A stretch of DNA of 64,000 bases. Origin: Adhaeretor mobilis. Lineage in GTDB: Bacteria > Planctomycetota > Planctomycetia > Pirellulales > Lacipirellulaceae. A model generated the notes under the pieces. The model saw nothing but the letters and a program-made list of their open reading frames with translations, was not told where the DNA came from and did no database searches. The DNA is taken from the NCBI RefSeq assembly GCF_007741515.1, contig NZ_CP036263.1:3211178-3275177 (forward strand), read 5' to 3'. Shown piece after piece: positions 15,790 through 25,641 of this stretch. Numbering within the stretch: position 1 is the first letter of the stretch; the number at the start of each line of letters is the position of its first letter. The position numbers and the translations under genes are program-made.

Positions 15790-16818
15790 ATGGATCGCAC
15801 TTTCAGACTCACACTACTTTGTAATGTTTTGGCTATTGTTGTTCTGCCGTTCTCAGGCACTTCTGACAGCTGCCTTGCCGCAAATGCCTTCGTACCCGGC
15901 ACGGGAGAAAAAGTCGATCGGCTAGGCGATGACTTTGAGGCGGAGGACTGGGCCTACACCATGAATGGTGCCAAAGCCAGTCACGAGCAAGATGAAAAGC
16001 AACGGGCACCCGGCGGCTTCGCGCACAATAAGCGCTGGTACGAAAGCGCCAAACGTGGGCAGCCCGACGTGGTACAGCGTATTATTACTCCTCCCGGTGG
16101 ACTGCCCGGCAGTAACGGTTCGCTACTCATGGCGACTCGCCTCTCTGGAATTCCTGGTAAGCTGGCCCAAGAGCAAATGCAAGACGACCTGATCATGGGC
16201 GTGCGAACGCGTCTTAATCGTCCGATTCATGTTTCCTGGCGGCCAAGCATCACGGTGCGTGTTTACCTGCCTGAGTTTCATCGCTGGGAAAATCGTACGG
16301 GCGCTTCATTCGGCTTCCGTGGCGATGTGCGGGGTACTAACTCCGATGGTGACATGGAACCCTACTGGCCCGGCTTCTTCATACTCTTCCGCAGCGAAAC
16401 CGATCGCCGCTTCAAAGAAGACTTTGCTCAGATCAGCGTCCGTGCTCGCCAGAACGGCCGCGACGTACCGGGACCGAAGATTCACCAGCATGGCTGGTGG
16501 ACGCTCGGCATGTCCTACACGTCTGACGGGCAGGTTCACTACTACGCACGTGAAGGCACCGGCGACCTGACAGATGAAGATCATCTCTACAGCAGCTTTC
16601 CCTACAGCTCGAAGGCTCAGTATCTCGACAGCGTGTTCTTCAACGTAGCGAACTGGGAAAACGGCAAGAACTGGTCGACCCCGTGGGTAATCGACGATCC
16701 GCAAGTGTTTGTCATCCCGCCCAAGGGGCAAACGCTGGCCGACTTGCAACGCCGGCGTCCCAACACGGCCAGTCGCAAGCGGAGCGGCCTGCAGTCGTTG
16801 TTTGATAAGTTTCGATAG
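15790..16818 (+). CDS. Exported protein of unknown function
   Basis: 342 residues from the ATG at 15790 with a signal peptide (RLTLLCNVLAIVVLPFSG...SCLAA). The mature part is rich in Trp, Tyr and Gly and looks beta-rich (VSWRPSITVRVYLPEFHRWENRTGASFGF, YWPGFFILFRSE, HGWWTLGMSYTSDGQVHYYA), suggesting a lectin-like jelly-roll domain, but I recognise no family. The end is basic (RRRPNTASRKRSGLQSLFDKFR). It is likely a planctomycete-specific periplasmic or surface protein. It converges with the SRAP-like gene. Confidence 0.75.
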   Translation: MDRTFRLTLLCNVLAIVVLPFSGTSDSCLAANAFVPGTGEKVDRLGDDFEAEDWAYTMNGAKASHEQDEKQRAPGGFAHNKRWYESAKRGQPDVVQRIITPPGGLPGSNGSLLMATRLSGIPGKLAQEQMQDDLIMGVRTRLNRPIHVSWRPSITVRVYLPEFHRWENRTGASFGFRGDVRGTNSDGDMEPYWPGFFILFRSETDRRFKEDFAQISVRARQNGRDVPGPKIHQHGWWTLGMSYTSDGQVHYYAREGTGDLTDEDHLYSSFPYSSKAQYLDSVFFNVANWENGKNWSTPWVIDDPQVFVIPPKGQTLADLQRRRPNTASRKRSGLQSLFDKFR

Positions 16819-16857
16819 TGACTTGGTGGTGTGAATCGAATGTGGTAGCCGCTAGGC

Positions 16858-17331
16858 TCAGATCACCTGCCCAACGAGCACAGGCATTCTTTCGTGACGT
16901 GTCATGTTTTCGTAGTACACGCTCGCTGCTTGGGTGAGCATGTAGACATGAGGCTTGTCCTGTTCGTCACGCACGACGACGCCTTCCAGGCCCTCGTCGA
17001 TGTGGAACCACACGCCTTTCTCTAGGCCGAAGTTTGCCGGGATGATGCACGGCTCTGGCTTCAGCCAACGCCACTTCCCTGCGTCCAGGCTTTCCTTGCG
17101 GCACCAACCGGTGCGTGGCAGCTTACTTTCCTTGTTGCCGCGATTGCCCCACTCCATGATCAGCGTTTGCCCGTCCCACTCCACGGGTAGCTCCACAACA
17201 GGGTCTGGGTACATGAAATGCAACTCGGGCTGTTCTGACTCGGCACGCGCCACGATTCGCTTTTCGAGTTCATACTCATCAAACAGCTCTTGCTTGAGCC
17301 GAGCCTTGAGGATGGAAATGCCTTTACACAT
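16858..17331 (-). CDS. Divergent SRAP-like (YedK/HMCES-type) protein
   Basis: 157 residues, shorter than the usual 220 or so. SRAP enzymes form a thiazolidine crosslink to abasic sites in single-stranded DNA through Cys2. Here the protein begins M-C2, has WG at 61-62 with an N-rich turn N63/N66-K-E (candidate for the catalytic Asn), then CIIPANFGLE104 aligning exactly with the CIIPADGFYE glutamate, and a C-terminal LTQAASVYYENMTRH146ERMPVLV matching the active-site His-D-R-x-P-V strand. All four catalytic positions can thus be placed. It lies 101 bp downstream of a Y-family polymerase gene on the same strand, a DNA-damage context. Whether it still reacts with abasic sites is inference. Confidence 0.7.
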   Translation of the reverse strand: MCKGISILKARLKQELFDEYELEKRIVARAESEQPELHFMYPDPVVELPVEWDGQTLIMEWGNRGNKESKLPRTGWCRKESLDAGKWRWLKPEPCIIPANFGLEKGVWFHIDEGLEGVVVRDEQDKPHVYMLTQAASVYYENMTRHERMPVLVGQVI

Positions 17332-17336
17332 GAAAC

Positions 17337-17371
17337 AAGTTCCCAGTTTTTAGTGTTCAGTTTTCAGTGCC
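17337..17371 (-). repeat. Degenerate heptanucleotide tandem array (AACT core)
   Basis: Five 7-bp units on the plus strand (aagttcc, cagtttt, tagtgtt, cagtttt, cagtgcc); read on the minus strand they have an AACT/CACT core like the array at 7156-7197. It ends 5 bp before the ATG of the SRAP-like gene. The first 15 nt are shared exactly with 4615-4629. Confidence 0.55.
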
Positions 17372-17432
17372 TAACAATGAACCACATGAGCACGTCTGGC
17401 AAAACCACACAGCCGACTGCCCCCCTCACTCT

Positions 17433-18656
17433 TTAAAAACAGCTCTTCCCGTAGATGTCACAAATATCATACTCGTTAGCTGGATCGGCGTGTACGTCTG
17501 CCAGAGGAGTGGTCATGCCGCTACGGAGGGCGAATCGCCCGACCGACGCATTCACCTGCTGGGTAACGGTTTCCAGGGCGGCAGTGCGAGTGTCTTGCTG
17601 TGGATCGCGTAGCGCTGGCTGGTCGAATAGGCTTGGCTGGCTTTGCCAACGGGGCCAGAGTCGGCCGGCAATCACGTGCATGTAATGAACTGCCGCGCGG
17701 GGAGGTTGCCACACCTGCGGCAAGAGCCACAACGCTGCTTGGCGGAGTGGTTCTACGCCAGAGGTACTGCCGAGCAGGCTTACTCGCTGACCCCGCTCAG
17801 GCGCATCGCGAAACAACAACGAAAGGGTTAGCTGATCGCATACCAGCTTGTAGTGATCGAGCGCTTCGACCAACCGTTCCACATTTCGCACCACGTACGC
17901 TGCCACGCGCTGGCGATCACTGGACGCTCTTCCGATGGAACCCCCACGGCTTACGAACTTATGCACAGGTCGCGCGACGTTGATCGGCAGCACCGACGTG
18001 CCGTTGAGTTCCCACCACAGGTCCTCGCCCCGTTTGGTAAGCAGCCAGCGTACGAACGCACGATCAGCCGCGGCCAGTTGATCGCATGTGGTAATTCCGT
18101 GGCTGGCGAGCTTCACTGCCGAGCGCTTCGCAATGCCGGTGATCTCGGTGACAGGCAAGCCTTCGAGCAATTCACGGCGCGCACTCTCTGTGAGCGCCAC
18201 GCCGTATCCAAACGGTTTTACGCTATCGCTAATCAGCTTTGCGAGCGTTTTGGTCGGTGCGATGCCTACGCTTACCGGCACACCGACTTCCCGTATGAGT
18301 TCCCGCTGCAAGCCACTCGCATCTTTGGCCGTCCAACTTCTGGCCTGGAAGAAGGACTCATCGACTGAGTAAAACTCTACTCGCGGGCTATGTCGTTTCA
18401 CGACGTCGAGCATTTTCCGGGAGAGCACTTCGTACCAGCGAAAGTCGCGTTTCACATAGATGCCTTCGGGGCAAATCTTCGCCGCCTCCCAAATGGGCAC
18501 GCCCGTGCCCACGCCGCTAGCCTTCATTTCGTAGCTTTTGGCGATGATACACGCACCGTGATTACCCAGCACGCCGACCGGTAGCCCCAGCAAATGCCGA
18601 TGCCGCACTCGCTCGGCGGAAACGTAAAAACAGTCTGCATCGACATGACCAATCAT
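17433..18656 (-). CDS. Y-family translesion DNA polymerase (UmuC/DinB-like)
   Basis: About 407 residues from the ATG at 18656 (MIGHVDADCFYVSAERV). Catalytic carboxylates are seen in HVDADCF and in YSVDESFF. The fingers segment GACIIAKSYEMKASGVGTGVPIWEA resembles UmuC/ImuB-side enzymes more than DinB. The little-finger region follows (FVSRGGSIGRASSDRQRVAAYV). A QPSLF motif near residue 325 fits the beta-clamp binding consensus. The end resembles UmuC tails (VNASVGRFALRSG). It inserts nucleotides opposite lesions. No UmuD or ImuA gene is nearby. It is divergent from the 5-oxoprolinase gene, with an inverted repeat in the shared 88-bp gap. Confidence 0.9.
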   Translation of the reverse strand: MIGHVDADCFYVSAERVRHRHLLGLPVGVLGNHGACIIAKSYEMKASGVGTGVPIWEAAKICPEGIYVKRDFRWYEVLSRKMLDVVKRHSPRVEFYSVDESFFQARSWTAKDASGLQRELIREVGVPVSVGIAPTKTLAKLISDSVKPFGYGVALTESARRELLEGLPVTEITGIAKRSAVKLASHGITTCDQLAAADRAFVRWLLTKRGEDLWWELNGTSVLPINVARPVHKFVSRGGSIGRASSDRQRVAAYVVRNVERLVEALDHYKLVCDQLTLSLLFRDAPERGQRVSLLGSTSGVEPLRQAALWLLPQVWQPPRAAVHYMHVIAGRLWPRWQSQPSLFDQPALRDPQQDTRTAALETVTQQVNASVGRFALRSGMTTPLADVHADPANEYDICDIYGKSCF

Positions 18657-18663
18657 GCGGGGC

Positions 18664-18684
18664 AGTATACTGTACGCATGTATA
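18664..18684 (-). promoter_or_regulatory. Candidate operator upstream of the Y-family polymerase
   Basis: The sequence AGTATACTGTACGCATGTATA contains TATAC (18666-18670) and GTATA (18680-18684) as inverted arms, plus the perfect 8-bp palindrome AGTATACT at 18664-18671. It ends 8 bp from the polymerase start codon. An SOS-type (LexA) site is plausible for this gene class, but it does not match the E. coli or Bacillus consensus well. Confidence 0.3.
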
Positions 18685-18744
18685 TTATCAAGCGGCTGTT
18701 TCAAAGGGCTGCTACCCAGGCTCACTTGGGCTATCATCACTCAC

Positions 18745-21700
18745 ATGGCACAATTACCGTGGCAATTTTGGATCGACGTTGGCGGCACTTTCACCGACTG
18801 CATGGCAAAGAAGCCCAATGGCGAGCTACTGCGCCACAAACTGCTCAGCTCGGGGGCCACGAAAGGGCAGCTCGGCATGGGTTGTACGCAGGAGCGACTT
18901 GTCGATTCCCAGCGGCAGAACGATCCACCGCAGTTCTGGGACAACGCCACGCTGGCTCTCTTGAATGATGAAGGGGATGTAAACCAAGAGACCACCGTCG
19001 ATCGCTTCGACAATTCTACTGGTAGCTTTGCGATTGTCGATTCTCTATCAACTCCTCCTCAGCCGGGCACTCGCTACGAGTTGCGCCACGCCTACGATGC
19101 ACCGGTACTGGCAATTCGGTATTTGCTCGGATTAGCCACACACGAAACCCCGCCGCCTGTTTTACTACGGCTAGGAACAACACGTGGCACCAACGCGCTA
19201 CTCACGCGTACTGGTGCTAACACGGCACTGGTGGTGACGCATGGCTTTGGCGACGTGCTACGCATCGGCTACCAAGATCGACCACGGCTGTTCGACTTAG
19301 CGATCAAGAAGCGTGTACCGCTCACCGATAACGTTATTGAGATCGCAGAACGTATCGCATCAGCCGGTGAGATTCTGATTCCTCTAGATGAGTCGAAGGT
19401 GAAGCAGCAACTCGTGGAGTTGAAAGAGCAGGGCATCGGATCACTGGCGATTTGCCTCATGCATGCGGACTTGAATCCAGAACACGAGCTCGTTATTGAA
19501 CATCTCGCCCGTGAAGTAGGCTTTGCCGAAATCAGCCGTTCGAGCGAAGTTTCGCCGCTGGTGAAAATGGTCGCCCGCGGGGAAACCACACTTGTGGATG
19601 CCTATTTGAATCCCGTCCTGCGAAGCTACTTTACGAAGCTGCAAGAACAGCTACCCGGCAGCACGCTAAGGCTGATGACTTCCTCCGGCGGATTGACGAG
19701 CGCAGCTAGCTTTCGCGGTTGCCAAAGCGTGTTGTCCGGTCCCGCGGGCGGAGTCGTAGGATATACGAGAGCGGCCGAGTTGGTTGGCTACAGCAAAGCC
19801 ATCGGCTTTGATATGGGCGGCACGAGTACCGATGTGTCGCGCTATGCGGGCTCGCTAGAGCTCGACTTCGAGAGCGAAAAGGCCGGCGTGCGATTGATGA
19901 CACCCACGCTTGCCATTGAGACGATCGCAGCGGGCGGCGGGTCGATTTGCTGGTTCGATGGCGTAAAGTTGCAAGTCGGTCCCGACAGCGCAGGGGCAGA
20001 TCCAGGCCCCGCCTGCTACGGACGTGGGGGGCCACTTACGGTTACGGATGTGAATCTGCTGCTCGGTCGTGTCATCCCGGATCACTTTCCATTTCAATTG
20101 GACATCGAAGCCGCTCGCTCAAGAATCGAATCCATCGCGGCTCAAGTATTCGTGAATCGGGCAGAGCGTCTCACTCCGGTGGAGCTTGCCGAGGGCTTCC
20201 TGAAAATTGCCAACACAAACATGGCGGGAGCGATTCGAAACGTAACGATTGCCAAAGGCGTTCAGCCGGAGGGGCATTTGCTTGTCGCTTTCGGTGGAGC
20301 CGCAGCACAACATGCATGCGCCGTCGCAGATGAGTTGGATATTACCGAAATTCTCCATCACCCGGACGCAGGCATACTCAGCGCCTACGGTATCGGAATG
20401 GCGGAGGAAGTGCGTGGAGCGACCCAGGGCGTGTACCAGTCGTTAGCAACGCTCGAAGAATCACATCTTACTGAATTCTTCAACCGACTTGCCAAAGTGC
20501 CTATCGGTGAGTTCGCTGCGGAAGGCGTCCTTCCTGAGGACTTGCAGTTGGGGCGTAGTCTGGAAGTTCACTACACAGGCTCCGACACGAAGTTACTTGT
20601 CCCGTACAGTTCGGTCGAACAAGTCCGTCAAGACTTCGAGGTACTGCATAAGACACGCTTCGGGTACACCAAGCCCGACCGAGAAATTCAAGTGGCAAGT
20701 GCTCGCCTCAATCTGCGCTTGCCGGTATCGCCGTCACCCACTCAAGTGGTCAACAGCAGCAAGGGGGCTCCAGAACCAGCTCAGCACGAAGCGGTGTTCG
20801 CTGGTGAGCGTCTTTCGGTAGATTCTTTTCAACGCGATCATCTGCCGCAAGGATTTCTCATTGCCGGACCGGCGCTTATCACGCAAACACATACCGTGGT
20901 TGTGATCGAGCACGGCTGGGAGGCAGAAATGCTAGAAGGTAGAGAATTGCTACTGAGGAAGCTCGCGGAAACTACGCCAGGGCAAAGCTTGCTGGCGGAA
21001 ACTGCTAAACCTCAAGCGGCGGTCGAACTGGAGATTTTCAACAACTTGCTCGTTGGCGTAGCGGAACGCATGGGCCACGTCCTACGACGCACTGCCGTGA
21101 GCGTGAACGTGAAGGAGCGGCTTGATTTCAGCTGCGCGGTGTTCACGGCAGAGGGAAAGCTTGTTGCCAATGCGCCGCATGTGCCCGTACACCTGGGAGC
21201 GATGGGTGTCACCGTGCGATGCTTGTTGGCTGAGAACCCCGATCACCAGCTAGGCGATGTCTTCATCTCGAACGATCCCTACCGTGGCGGTTCGCACTTT
21301 CCAGACATCACGATGGTGCTACCCGTGCACGACGAGCAAACGGGTGAATTGCTATTTTGCACAGCTTGCCGAGCCCATCATGCGGAAATCGGCGGGGTGC
21401 GGCCCGGCTCGATGCCACCAAACTCTACGTCCTTGTCTCAAGAAGGCGTACTGATCTCCAACTTTCTGTATCGACGTGATGGCAAAGTATTTGAGGAAGA
21501 GTTGCAGGAACTGCTGACTTCGGGTGATTATCCTTCGAGAAGCGCTGCAGAAAATATTGCCGACCTTGCCGCGCAAGCAGCGGCGGTGGAACGGGGTGCG
21601 AGAGGGTTGAAGAAACTCGTAAGAACTCATGGGCGTGCGAAGCTGCTCTTACAGATGAAAGCGGTGCAGGCAGCGGCGGAATTGAAGGTTCGCCAAGTCC

Positions 21701-22626
21701 TAGCAGGTTTTCCTGTTGATCGCTACTCCTTCACGGACTACCTGGAAACCGCTAGCGGTGTAAGCGTGCCGATTTGCGTCGCGATTTCTATAAACTCAGG
21801 CAAAGATGCAAGCCAGCCGGCAGCCATTTTTGATTTCACCGGTACGGGACCTGTGGTGAGTGGGAATCTAAATGCCAATCCCGCGATTGTCACATCCGCA
21901 GTACTCTACTCATTGCGATTGCTGGTCGATGAGGATATTCCACTTAACGAAGGCGTACTGGATGCAGTTGAGATTATTTTGCCACAGTGTTTGCTCAATC
22001 CAGCACCAGGAAAGACGGTAAGCGATTCACCCGCGGTTGCAGCCGGCAATGTGGAGACTTCGCAACGAGTTGTCGATGTATTGCTCGGAGCATTCGGAGT
22101 AGCGGCCGCGAGCCAAGGAACGATGAATAATGTGCTCTTCGGCGATGATAACTTCGGTTATTACGAAACTCTCGGCGGTGGTAGCGGGGCTACGCTAGAC
22201 CACGGTGGTGCCGATGCCGTGCAAGTACATATGACCAACACCCGTAGTACGGACCCGGAGGTACTCGAGCGCCGCCTGCCGGTGCGACTGTGGGAAATGG
22301 GTATCCGTAAGAATAGCGGAGGCACGGGTAAGCACTCCGGCGGTAATGGCATGCGGCGGAAGCTGGAATTCCTGAGGCCACTGAAGCTCTCGCTCATCAC
22401 CAGCCGCCGGGGCCCGCATCCACCATTTGGGCTCGAAGGAGGCGGAGCCGGGGAGTGCGGGCGAAACCGGCTCATCCGGGCCGACGGCTCAATCGAGGAA
22501 CTTCCCGGCATCTGCGAACGTGAGGTCGAAGCGGGAGATATGTTGGAAATCCAAACGCCTGGAGGAGGTGGTTTTGGAGTTGTTCCAACCGACTGGCAGA
22601 AAGTAAATATCGACTCTCTAGACTAG
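18745..22626 (+). CDS. ATP-dependent 5-oxoprolinase / hydantoinase (fused HyuA-HyuB)
   Basis: 1,293 residues, the length of eukaryotic-type OPLAH (about 1,288), so both halves are complete and fused. The HyuA half (1 to about 700) starts [12 protein letters not shown] and has [14 protein letters not shown] and [17 protein letters not shown]-binding loops of the actin-like hydantoinase A fold. The HyuB half (from about 757) includes [27 protein letters not shown] and [21 protein letters not shown]. Likely reaction: ATP-dependent ring opening of 5-oxoproline (or a related hydantoin) to glutamate. The ATG at 18745 is preferred over the earlier frame start at 18655, which overlaps the divergent polymerase start. 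cysK follows after 133 bp. Confidence 0.9.
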   Translation: MAQLPWQFWIDVGGTFTDCMAKKPNGELLRHKLLSSGATKGQLGMGCTQERLVDSQRQNDPPQFWDNATLALLNDEGDVNQETTVDRFDNSTGSFAIVDSLSTPPQPGTRYELRHAYDAPVLAIRYLLGLATHETPPPVLLRLGTTRGTNALLTRTGANTALVVTHGFGDVLRIGYQDRPRLFDLAIKKRVPLTDNVIEIAERIASAGEILIPLDESKVKQQLVELKEQGIGSLAICLMHADLNPEHELVIEHLAREVGFAEISRSSEVSPLVKMVARGETTLVDAYLNPVLRSYFTKLQEQLPGSTLRLMTSSGGLTSAASFRGCQSVLSGPAGGVVGYTRAAELVGYSKAIGFDMGGTSTDVSRYAGSLELDFESEKAGVRLMTPTLAIETIAAGGGSICWFDGVKLQVGPDSAGADPGPACYGRGGPLTVTDVNLLLGRVIPDHFPFQLDIEAARSRIESIAAQVFVNRAERLTPVELAEGFLKIANTNMAGAIRNVTIAKGVQPEGHLLVAFGGAAAQHACAVADELDITEILHHPDAGILSAYGIGMAEEVRGATQGVYQSLATLEESHLTEFFNRLAKVPIGEFAAEGVLPEDLQLGRSLEVHYTGSDTKLLVPYSSVEQVRQDFEVLHKTRFGYTKPDREIQVASARLNLRLPVSPSPTQVVNSSKGAPEPAQHEAVFAGERLSVDSFQRDHLPQGFLIAGPALITQTHTVVVIEHGWEAEMLEGRELLLRKLAETTPGQSLLAETAKPQAAVELEIFNNLLVGVAERMGHVLRRTAVSVNVKERLDFSCAVFTAEGKLVANAPHVPVHLGAMGVTVRCLLAENPDHQLGDVFISNDPYRGGSHFPDITMVLPVHDEQTGELLFCTACRAHHAEIGGVRPGSMPPNSTSLSQEGVLISNFLYRRDGKVFEEELQELLTSGDYPSRSAAENIADLAAQAAAVERGARGLKKLVRTHGRAKLLLQMKAVQAAAELKVRQVLAGFPVDRYSFTDYLETASGVSVPICVAISINSGKDASQPAAIFDFTGTGPVVSGNLNANPAIVTSAVLYSLRLLVDEDIPLNEGVLDAVEIILPQCLLNPAPGKTVSDSPAVAAGNVETSQRVVDVLLGAFGVAAASQGTMNNVLFGDDNFGYYETLGGGSGATLDHGGADAVQVHMTNTRSTDPEVLERRLPVRLWEMGIRKNSGGTGKHSGGNGMRRKLEFLRPLKLSLITSRRGPHPPFGLEGGGAGECGRNRLIRADGSIEELPGICEREVEAGDMLEIQTPGGGGFGVVPTDWQKVNIDSLD

Positions 22627-22759
22627 CGATACTTCTGGATTTAACGCGGCTCGCTTGTTGCAGCTCACGGGGTTGTCGTTCTGGCAAATTATGTCGATAA
22701 TTGTTGCTTCAGTAAGAAGCCAACCAAATGACTCTACTCTAAGACAAGAGGTCCCCGCC

Positions 22760-23701
22760 ATGCCCCGCAATCGCACTTACGACAACGCTGCTGAGGCCGT
22801 CGGCGACACACCGATGATTCGTATCAACCGCTTGGTCCCGGAAGATCATGCCACGGTTTTCGCCAAGTGCGAGTTCTTTCAGCCGCTTAATAGCGTGAAA
22901 GATCGCATCGGCGCTGCGATGATCGCAGCAGGCGAGAAGGACGGCAAGATCACTGCCGATACGCATGTCATTGAGCCTACCAGCGGCAACACGGGCATCG
23001 CCTTGGCGTTTGTCTGCGCGGCTAAAGGGTATCGGCTGACACTGACCATGCCAGAGTCCATGTCGGTTGAGCGACGCACTTTGCTTAAAGCGATGGGAGC
23101 CGAGCTTGTGCTCACTCCGGCAGCCGGTGGCATGAAAGCAGCCATTGCCAAGGCGGAAGAGTTGACCGCGAACGGTAATAACACATTCATGCCGCAGCAG
23201 TTTGAGAACCCCGCAAACCCAGCGATTCATGAAGCAACAACTGGCCCTGAGATCTGGGCCGACTCGGGCGAGAACATTGATGTGCTCGTAGCCGGCGTTG
23301 GTACGGGCGGAACGATCACTGGGGCAACGCGTTTCCTCAAAAGCAAGAACTCCAACTTCCTCTCCATTGCCGTAGAACCTGATGGGTCGGCTGTCATTTC
23401 TGGCGGCGAACCGGGCCCTCACAAGATTCAGGGTATCGGTGCTGGCTTTATTCCAGGCAACTTGGATGTATCACTCTTGGACGAGACCATTCAAGTGAGC
23501 AATGAGGAAGCGTTTCAATGGTCCCGCCGGCTCGCAAAAGAGGAAGGTATTATGGCCGGCATCTCCAGTGGCGCAAACATGTGTGCCGCTGCGAAGGTAG
23601 CTGCTCGCCCAGACATGAAGGGCAAGCGTATCGTCACCATCATGTGCAGTCTAGGCGAGCGTTACTTGAGTACGCCACTGTTTGAAGGGCTGACGGCGTA
23701 G
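22760..23701 (+). CDS. cysK: Cysteine synthase A (O-acetylserine sulfhydrylase)
   Basis: 313 residues, normal for CysK. The PLP lysine is K47 in NSVKDRIG; the substrate loop TSGNTGI is near 75-81; the phosphate-binding loop GVGTGGTI is near 181-188. It makes cysteine from O-acetylserine and sulfide. The ATG at 22760 follows AGAGGT by 7 bp; an upstream extension to 22655 is not family-like. Confidence 0.94.
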   Translation: MPRNRTYDNAAEAVGDTPMIRINRLVPEDHATVFAKCEFFQPLNSVKDRIGAAMIAAGEKDGKITADTHVIEPTSGNTGIALAFVCAAKGYRLTLTMPESMSVERRTLLKAMGAELVLTPAAGGMKAAIAKAEELTANGNNTFMPQQFENPANPAIHEATTGPEIWADSGENIDVLVAGVGTGGTITGATRFLKSKNSNFLSIAVEPDGSAVISGGEPGPHKIQGIGAGFIPGNLDVSLLDETIQVSNEEAFQWSRRLAKEEGIMAGISSGANMCAAAKVAARPDMKGKRIVTIMCSLGERYLSTPLFEGLTA

Positions 23702-23737
23702 TATTCTTAAGCAGAGTGCCTGACGCAACAACGTCTC

Positions 23738-23811
23738 GTTAGCCGCCGACCTTGTTCGGCGTGTGGTTTGGCTTGGGTACCAGCGTGGAACAAGCTCGGC
23801 GGCGAAATAAC
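23738..23811 (+). repeat. Dispersed palindromic repeat, family 2, copy 1
   Basis: Arms 23742-23757 (GCCGCCGACCTTGTTC) and 23788-23803 (GAACAAGCTCGGCGGC) are complementary at 15 of 16 positions around a 30-nt centre containing GTGGTTTG. The whole 70-bp element resembles that at 62859-62928 along its full length. It lies between cysK and lipA and could form a large hairpin in a cysK transcript. Confidence 0.7.
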
Positions 23812-23858
23812 CCTTCAAGCGTGATGTCCGATTTACCAGCGTTGCACTCGATTTCGTA

Positions 23859-24824
23859 GTGCAGGCGAGTTCGAAGGTCGAATTGACAAACAGTCTCCCC
23901 ATCGTCGAAAAACCAGCGCGGCAACGCCTCCCGGAGTGGCTGCGCGTCAACCTTCCTGCCGGCGGAGGTCAGCAGACGTTCAACGGTACCGACGCTGCCG
24001 TACATGGCAACTCTCTAAACACCGTGTGCGAGGAAGCCCGCTGCCCGAACATTCACGACTGCTGGGCACGTGGCACGGCAACGTTCATGATCGCCGGCGA
24101 TAGTTGCACGCGGGGGTGTCGGTTCTGCTCCGTAGAAACACTTAAGGCCCCGCCGCTACCCGAGGCAGAAGAACCTGAAAGACTTGCTGATGCGGTCGAG
24201 CGGCTACAGCTTAAGCATGTAGTGATTACGGTAGTCAATCGCGACGATCTTTGCGACGGCGGGGCAGGGCACTATCGCAAATGTGTCGAAGCTGTCCACC
24301 AACGCTTGCCAAACACAACTATTGAACTTCTCTCCAGTGATCTCGATGGCAATTGGAAGGCGCTCGCGAGCCTGTTGCACGAATCTCCGCTTGCCGTCTT
24401 CGCGCACAACGTCGAGTGCGTTCCTAGGCTGGACGAACTCGTTCGCGACCCGCGTGCTTCGTTCGTACAGAGCTTGGATGCACTCAAGCATGCGAAGCAG
24501 ATTGCGCCGGAAATCGTCACCAAGAGTAGCCTGATGGTTGGCTTAGGCGAAACCGATGAGGAAATCACAAGTGCCATGCAGCAGCTTCGCGACAACGGAG
24601 TGCAATTGATTACGCTGGGCCAATACTTAGCCCCTGGCCGACCGGGCACGCGATTTCTGCCGGTTGATCGCTACGTTCACCCTGATCAATTCGCAGAATT
24701 CGAGCGACAAGCCCACCAGATGGGCTTTCAGGGCGTTGCTTCGGGACCACTTGTGAGAAGCTCTTACCGTGCAGGGGAGTTGTTGGCGAAAGCCCGTAGT
24801 CGCGATGCTTGCATCCCTACTTAG
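23859..24824 (+). CDS. lipA: Lipoyl synthase
   Basis: Radical SAM enzyme of 321 residues that inserts two sulfurs into octanoyl groups. The auxiliary cluster motif C-x4-C-x5-C is in VCEEARCPNIHDCW, the SAM cluster motif C-x3-C-x2-C in SCTRGCRFC, and the C-terminal RSSYRA serine motif is present. The start is uncertain: GTG at 23859 gives this length, and TTG at 23883 has AAGGT just upstream. Its stop overlaps the 3' end of the convergent gene by 8 bp (24817-24824). Confidence 0.94.
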   Translation: MQASSKVELTNSLPIVEKPARQRLPEWLRVNLPAGGGQQTFNGTDAAVHGNSLNTVCEEARCPNIHDCWARGTATFMIAGDSCTRGCRFCSVETLKAPPLPEAEEPERLADAVERLQLKHVVITVVNRDDLCDGGAGHYRKCVEAVHQRLPNTTIELLSSDLDGNWKALASLLHESPLAVFAHNVECVPRLDELVRDPRASFVQSLDALKHAKQIAPEIVTKSSLMVGLGETDEEITSAMQQLRDNGVQLITLGQYLAPGRPGTRFLPVDRYVHPDQFAEFERQAHQMGFQGVASGPLVRSSYRAGELLAKARSRDACIPT

Positions 24825-25629
24825 GTAGTTTCCCTTTCTTTGCTTCGTCGATCGCTTGATGGAACTTCTGATCATCCCAGAACTTTTTTGCCTCCTCGGC
24901 AAGCTTCTCAGCAAGCTCAGGCTCCTTATTTAGCGCTAGCATTGCAACGAGTGTTGAGCAGTCGCGGCTAAGCGTTTCTTGAGCGTAGTCAAGGTGCCGA
25001 TCGCCCAGTTGCTGCTCTTCCGCAAATTTCTGATTAAGATCATACATCTGTTTGATATGAGCCAGATCCTTCTCAGGCTCAATATACTTGCGGCACAACT
25101 TATACTGTTTCGACTTCAGAAGTGCTGGTTGCGCTACGGAGAAAATTCTCGCAGCCAGTTTTTGCTCTTGCTTGTCCTTGTCAATCGCTTGAAAGAGCAA
25201 GACCGTTTCTTTGGATTCGTTCAGTTTCTCGTTGATAGATTCAAAATCGTGGAAATAGTGGAAACGCGTATTGACTGTTTTGTCTTTCGTGAGGACTAGC
25301 TTCCTCGCCTTGTCCCGCGTCTCACGTAGCGCTACCAATGCCGGCTCGTACTTATCTGCCAGCTCTCGCCAATCCGAAAGCGCGAAAGAAAGCCGCACTC
25401 CGTAGAGCGACTGCTGGAAATCTAAAGCGTTTTCATGAAACCACTTATGCTTGGCAAGCGCCTCTGCATAGCGTCTCGCCCGTACGTCCTCTCTCGCTTC
25501 ATTCAGGATTGCATGGGGATCGGGGTTTTTCGGCGGCGACCAGATCAAAGCATGCGCTTCTGCGAGCCCCAGAGCAGCGATAGCAACAAGCAAACAGGGA
25601 GATTGCGTGAGCAAAGACGACCGAGTCAT
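24817..25629 (-). CDS. Exported helical protein of unknown function
   Basis: 270 residues. A signal peptide (SSLLTQSPCLLVAIAALGLAEAHA) is followed by an almost entirely helical, charged domain with TPR-like segments (ARRYAEALAKHKWFHENAL, LAEKLAEEAKKFWDDQKFHQAIDEAKKG). I recognise no named family. It is the last of three leftward genes with gaps of 2 and 12 bp, so it is probably cotranscribed with the DUF309 gene and the 949-aa exported protein. Confidence 0.75.
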   Translation of the reverse strand: MTRSSLLTQSPCLLVAIAALGLAEAHALIWSPPKNPDPHAILNEAREDVRARRYAEALAKHKWFHENALDFQQSLYGVRLSFALSDWRELADKYEPALVALRETRDKARKLVLTKDKTVNTRFHYFHDFESINEKLNESKETVLLFQAIDKDKQEQKLAARIFSVAQPALLKSKQYKLCRKYIEPEKDLAHIKQMYDLNQKFAEEQQLGDRHLDYAQETLSRDCSTLVAMLALNKEPELAEKLAEEAKKFWDDQKFHQAIDEAKKGKLPK

Positions 25630-25641
25630 GGATTCGAACTC

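Noticed and set aside
22739..23422. 227-aa minus-strand open frame opposite cysK
   Set aside because: The plus strand encodes an intact cysteine synthase; the antisense product is an arginine-rich artefact.
16858..24824. A genomic island or prophage around the polymerase-hydantoinase region
   Set aside because: No integrase, tRNA, att-like direct repeat or transposase; the genes are ordinary housekeeping functions.
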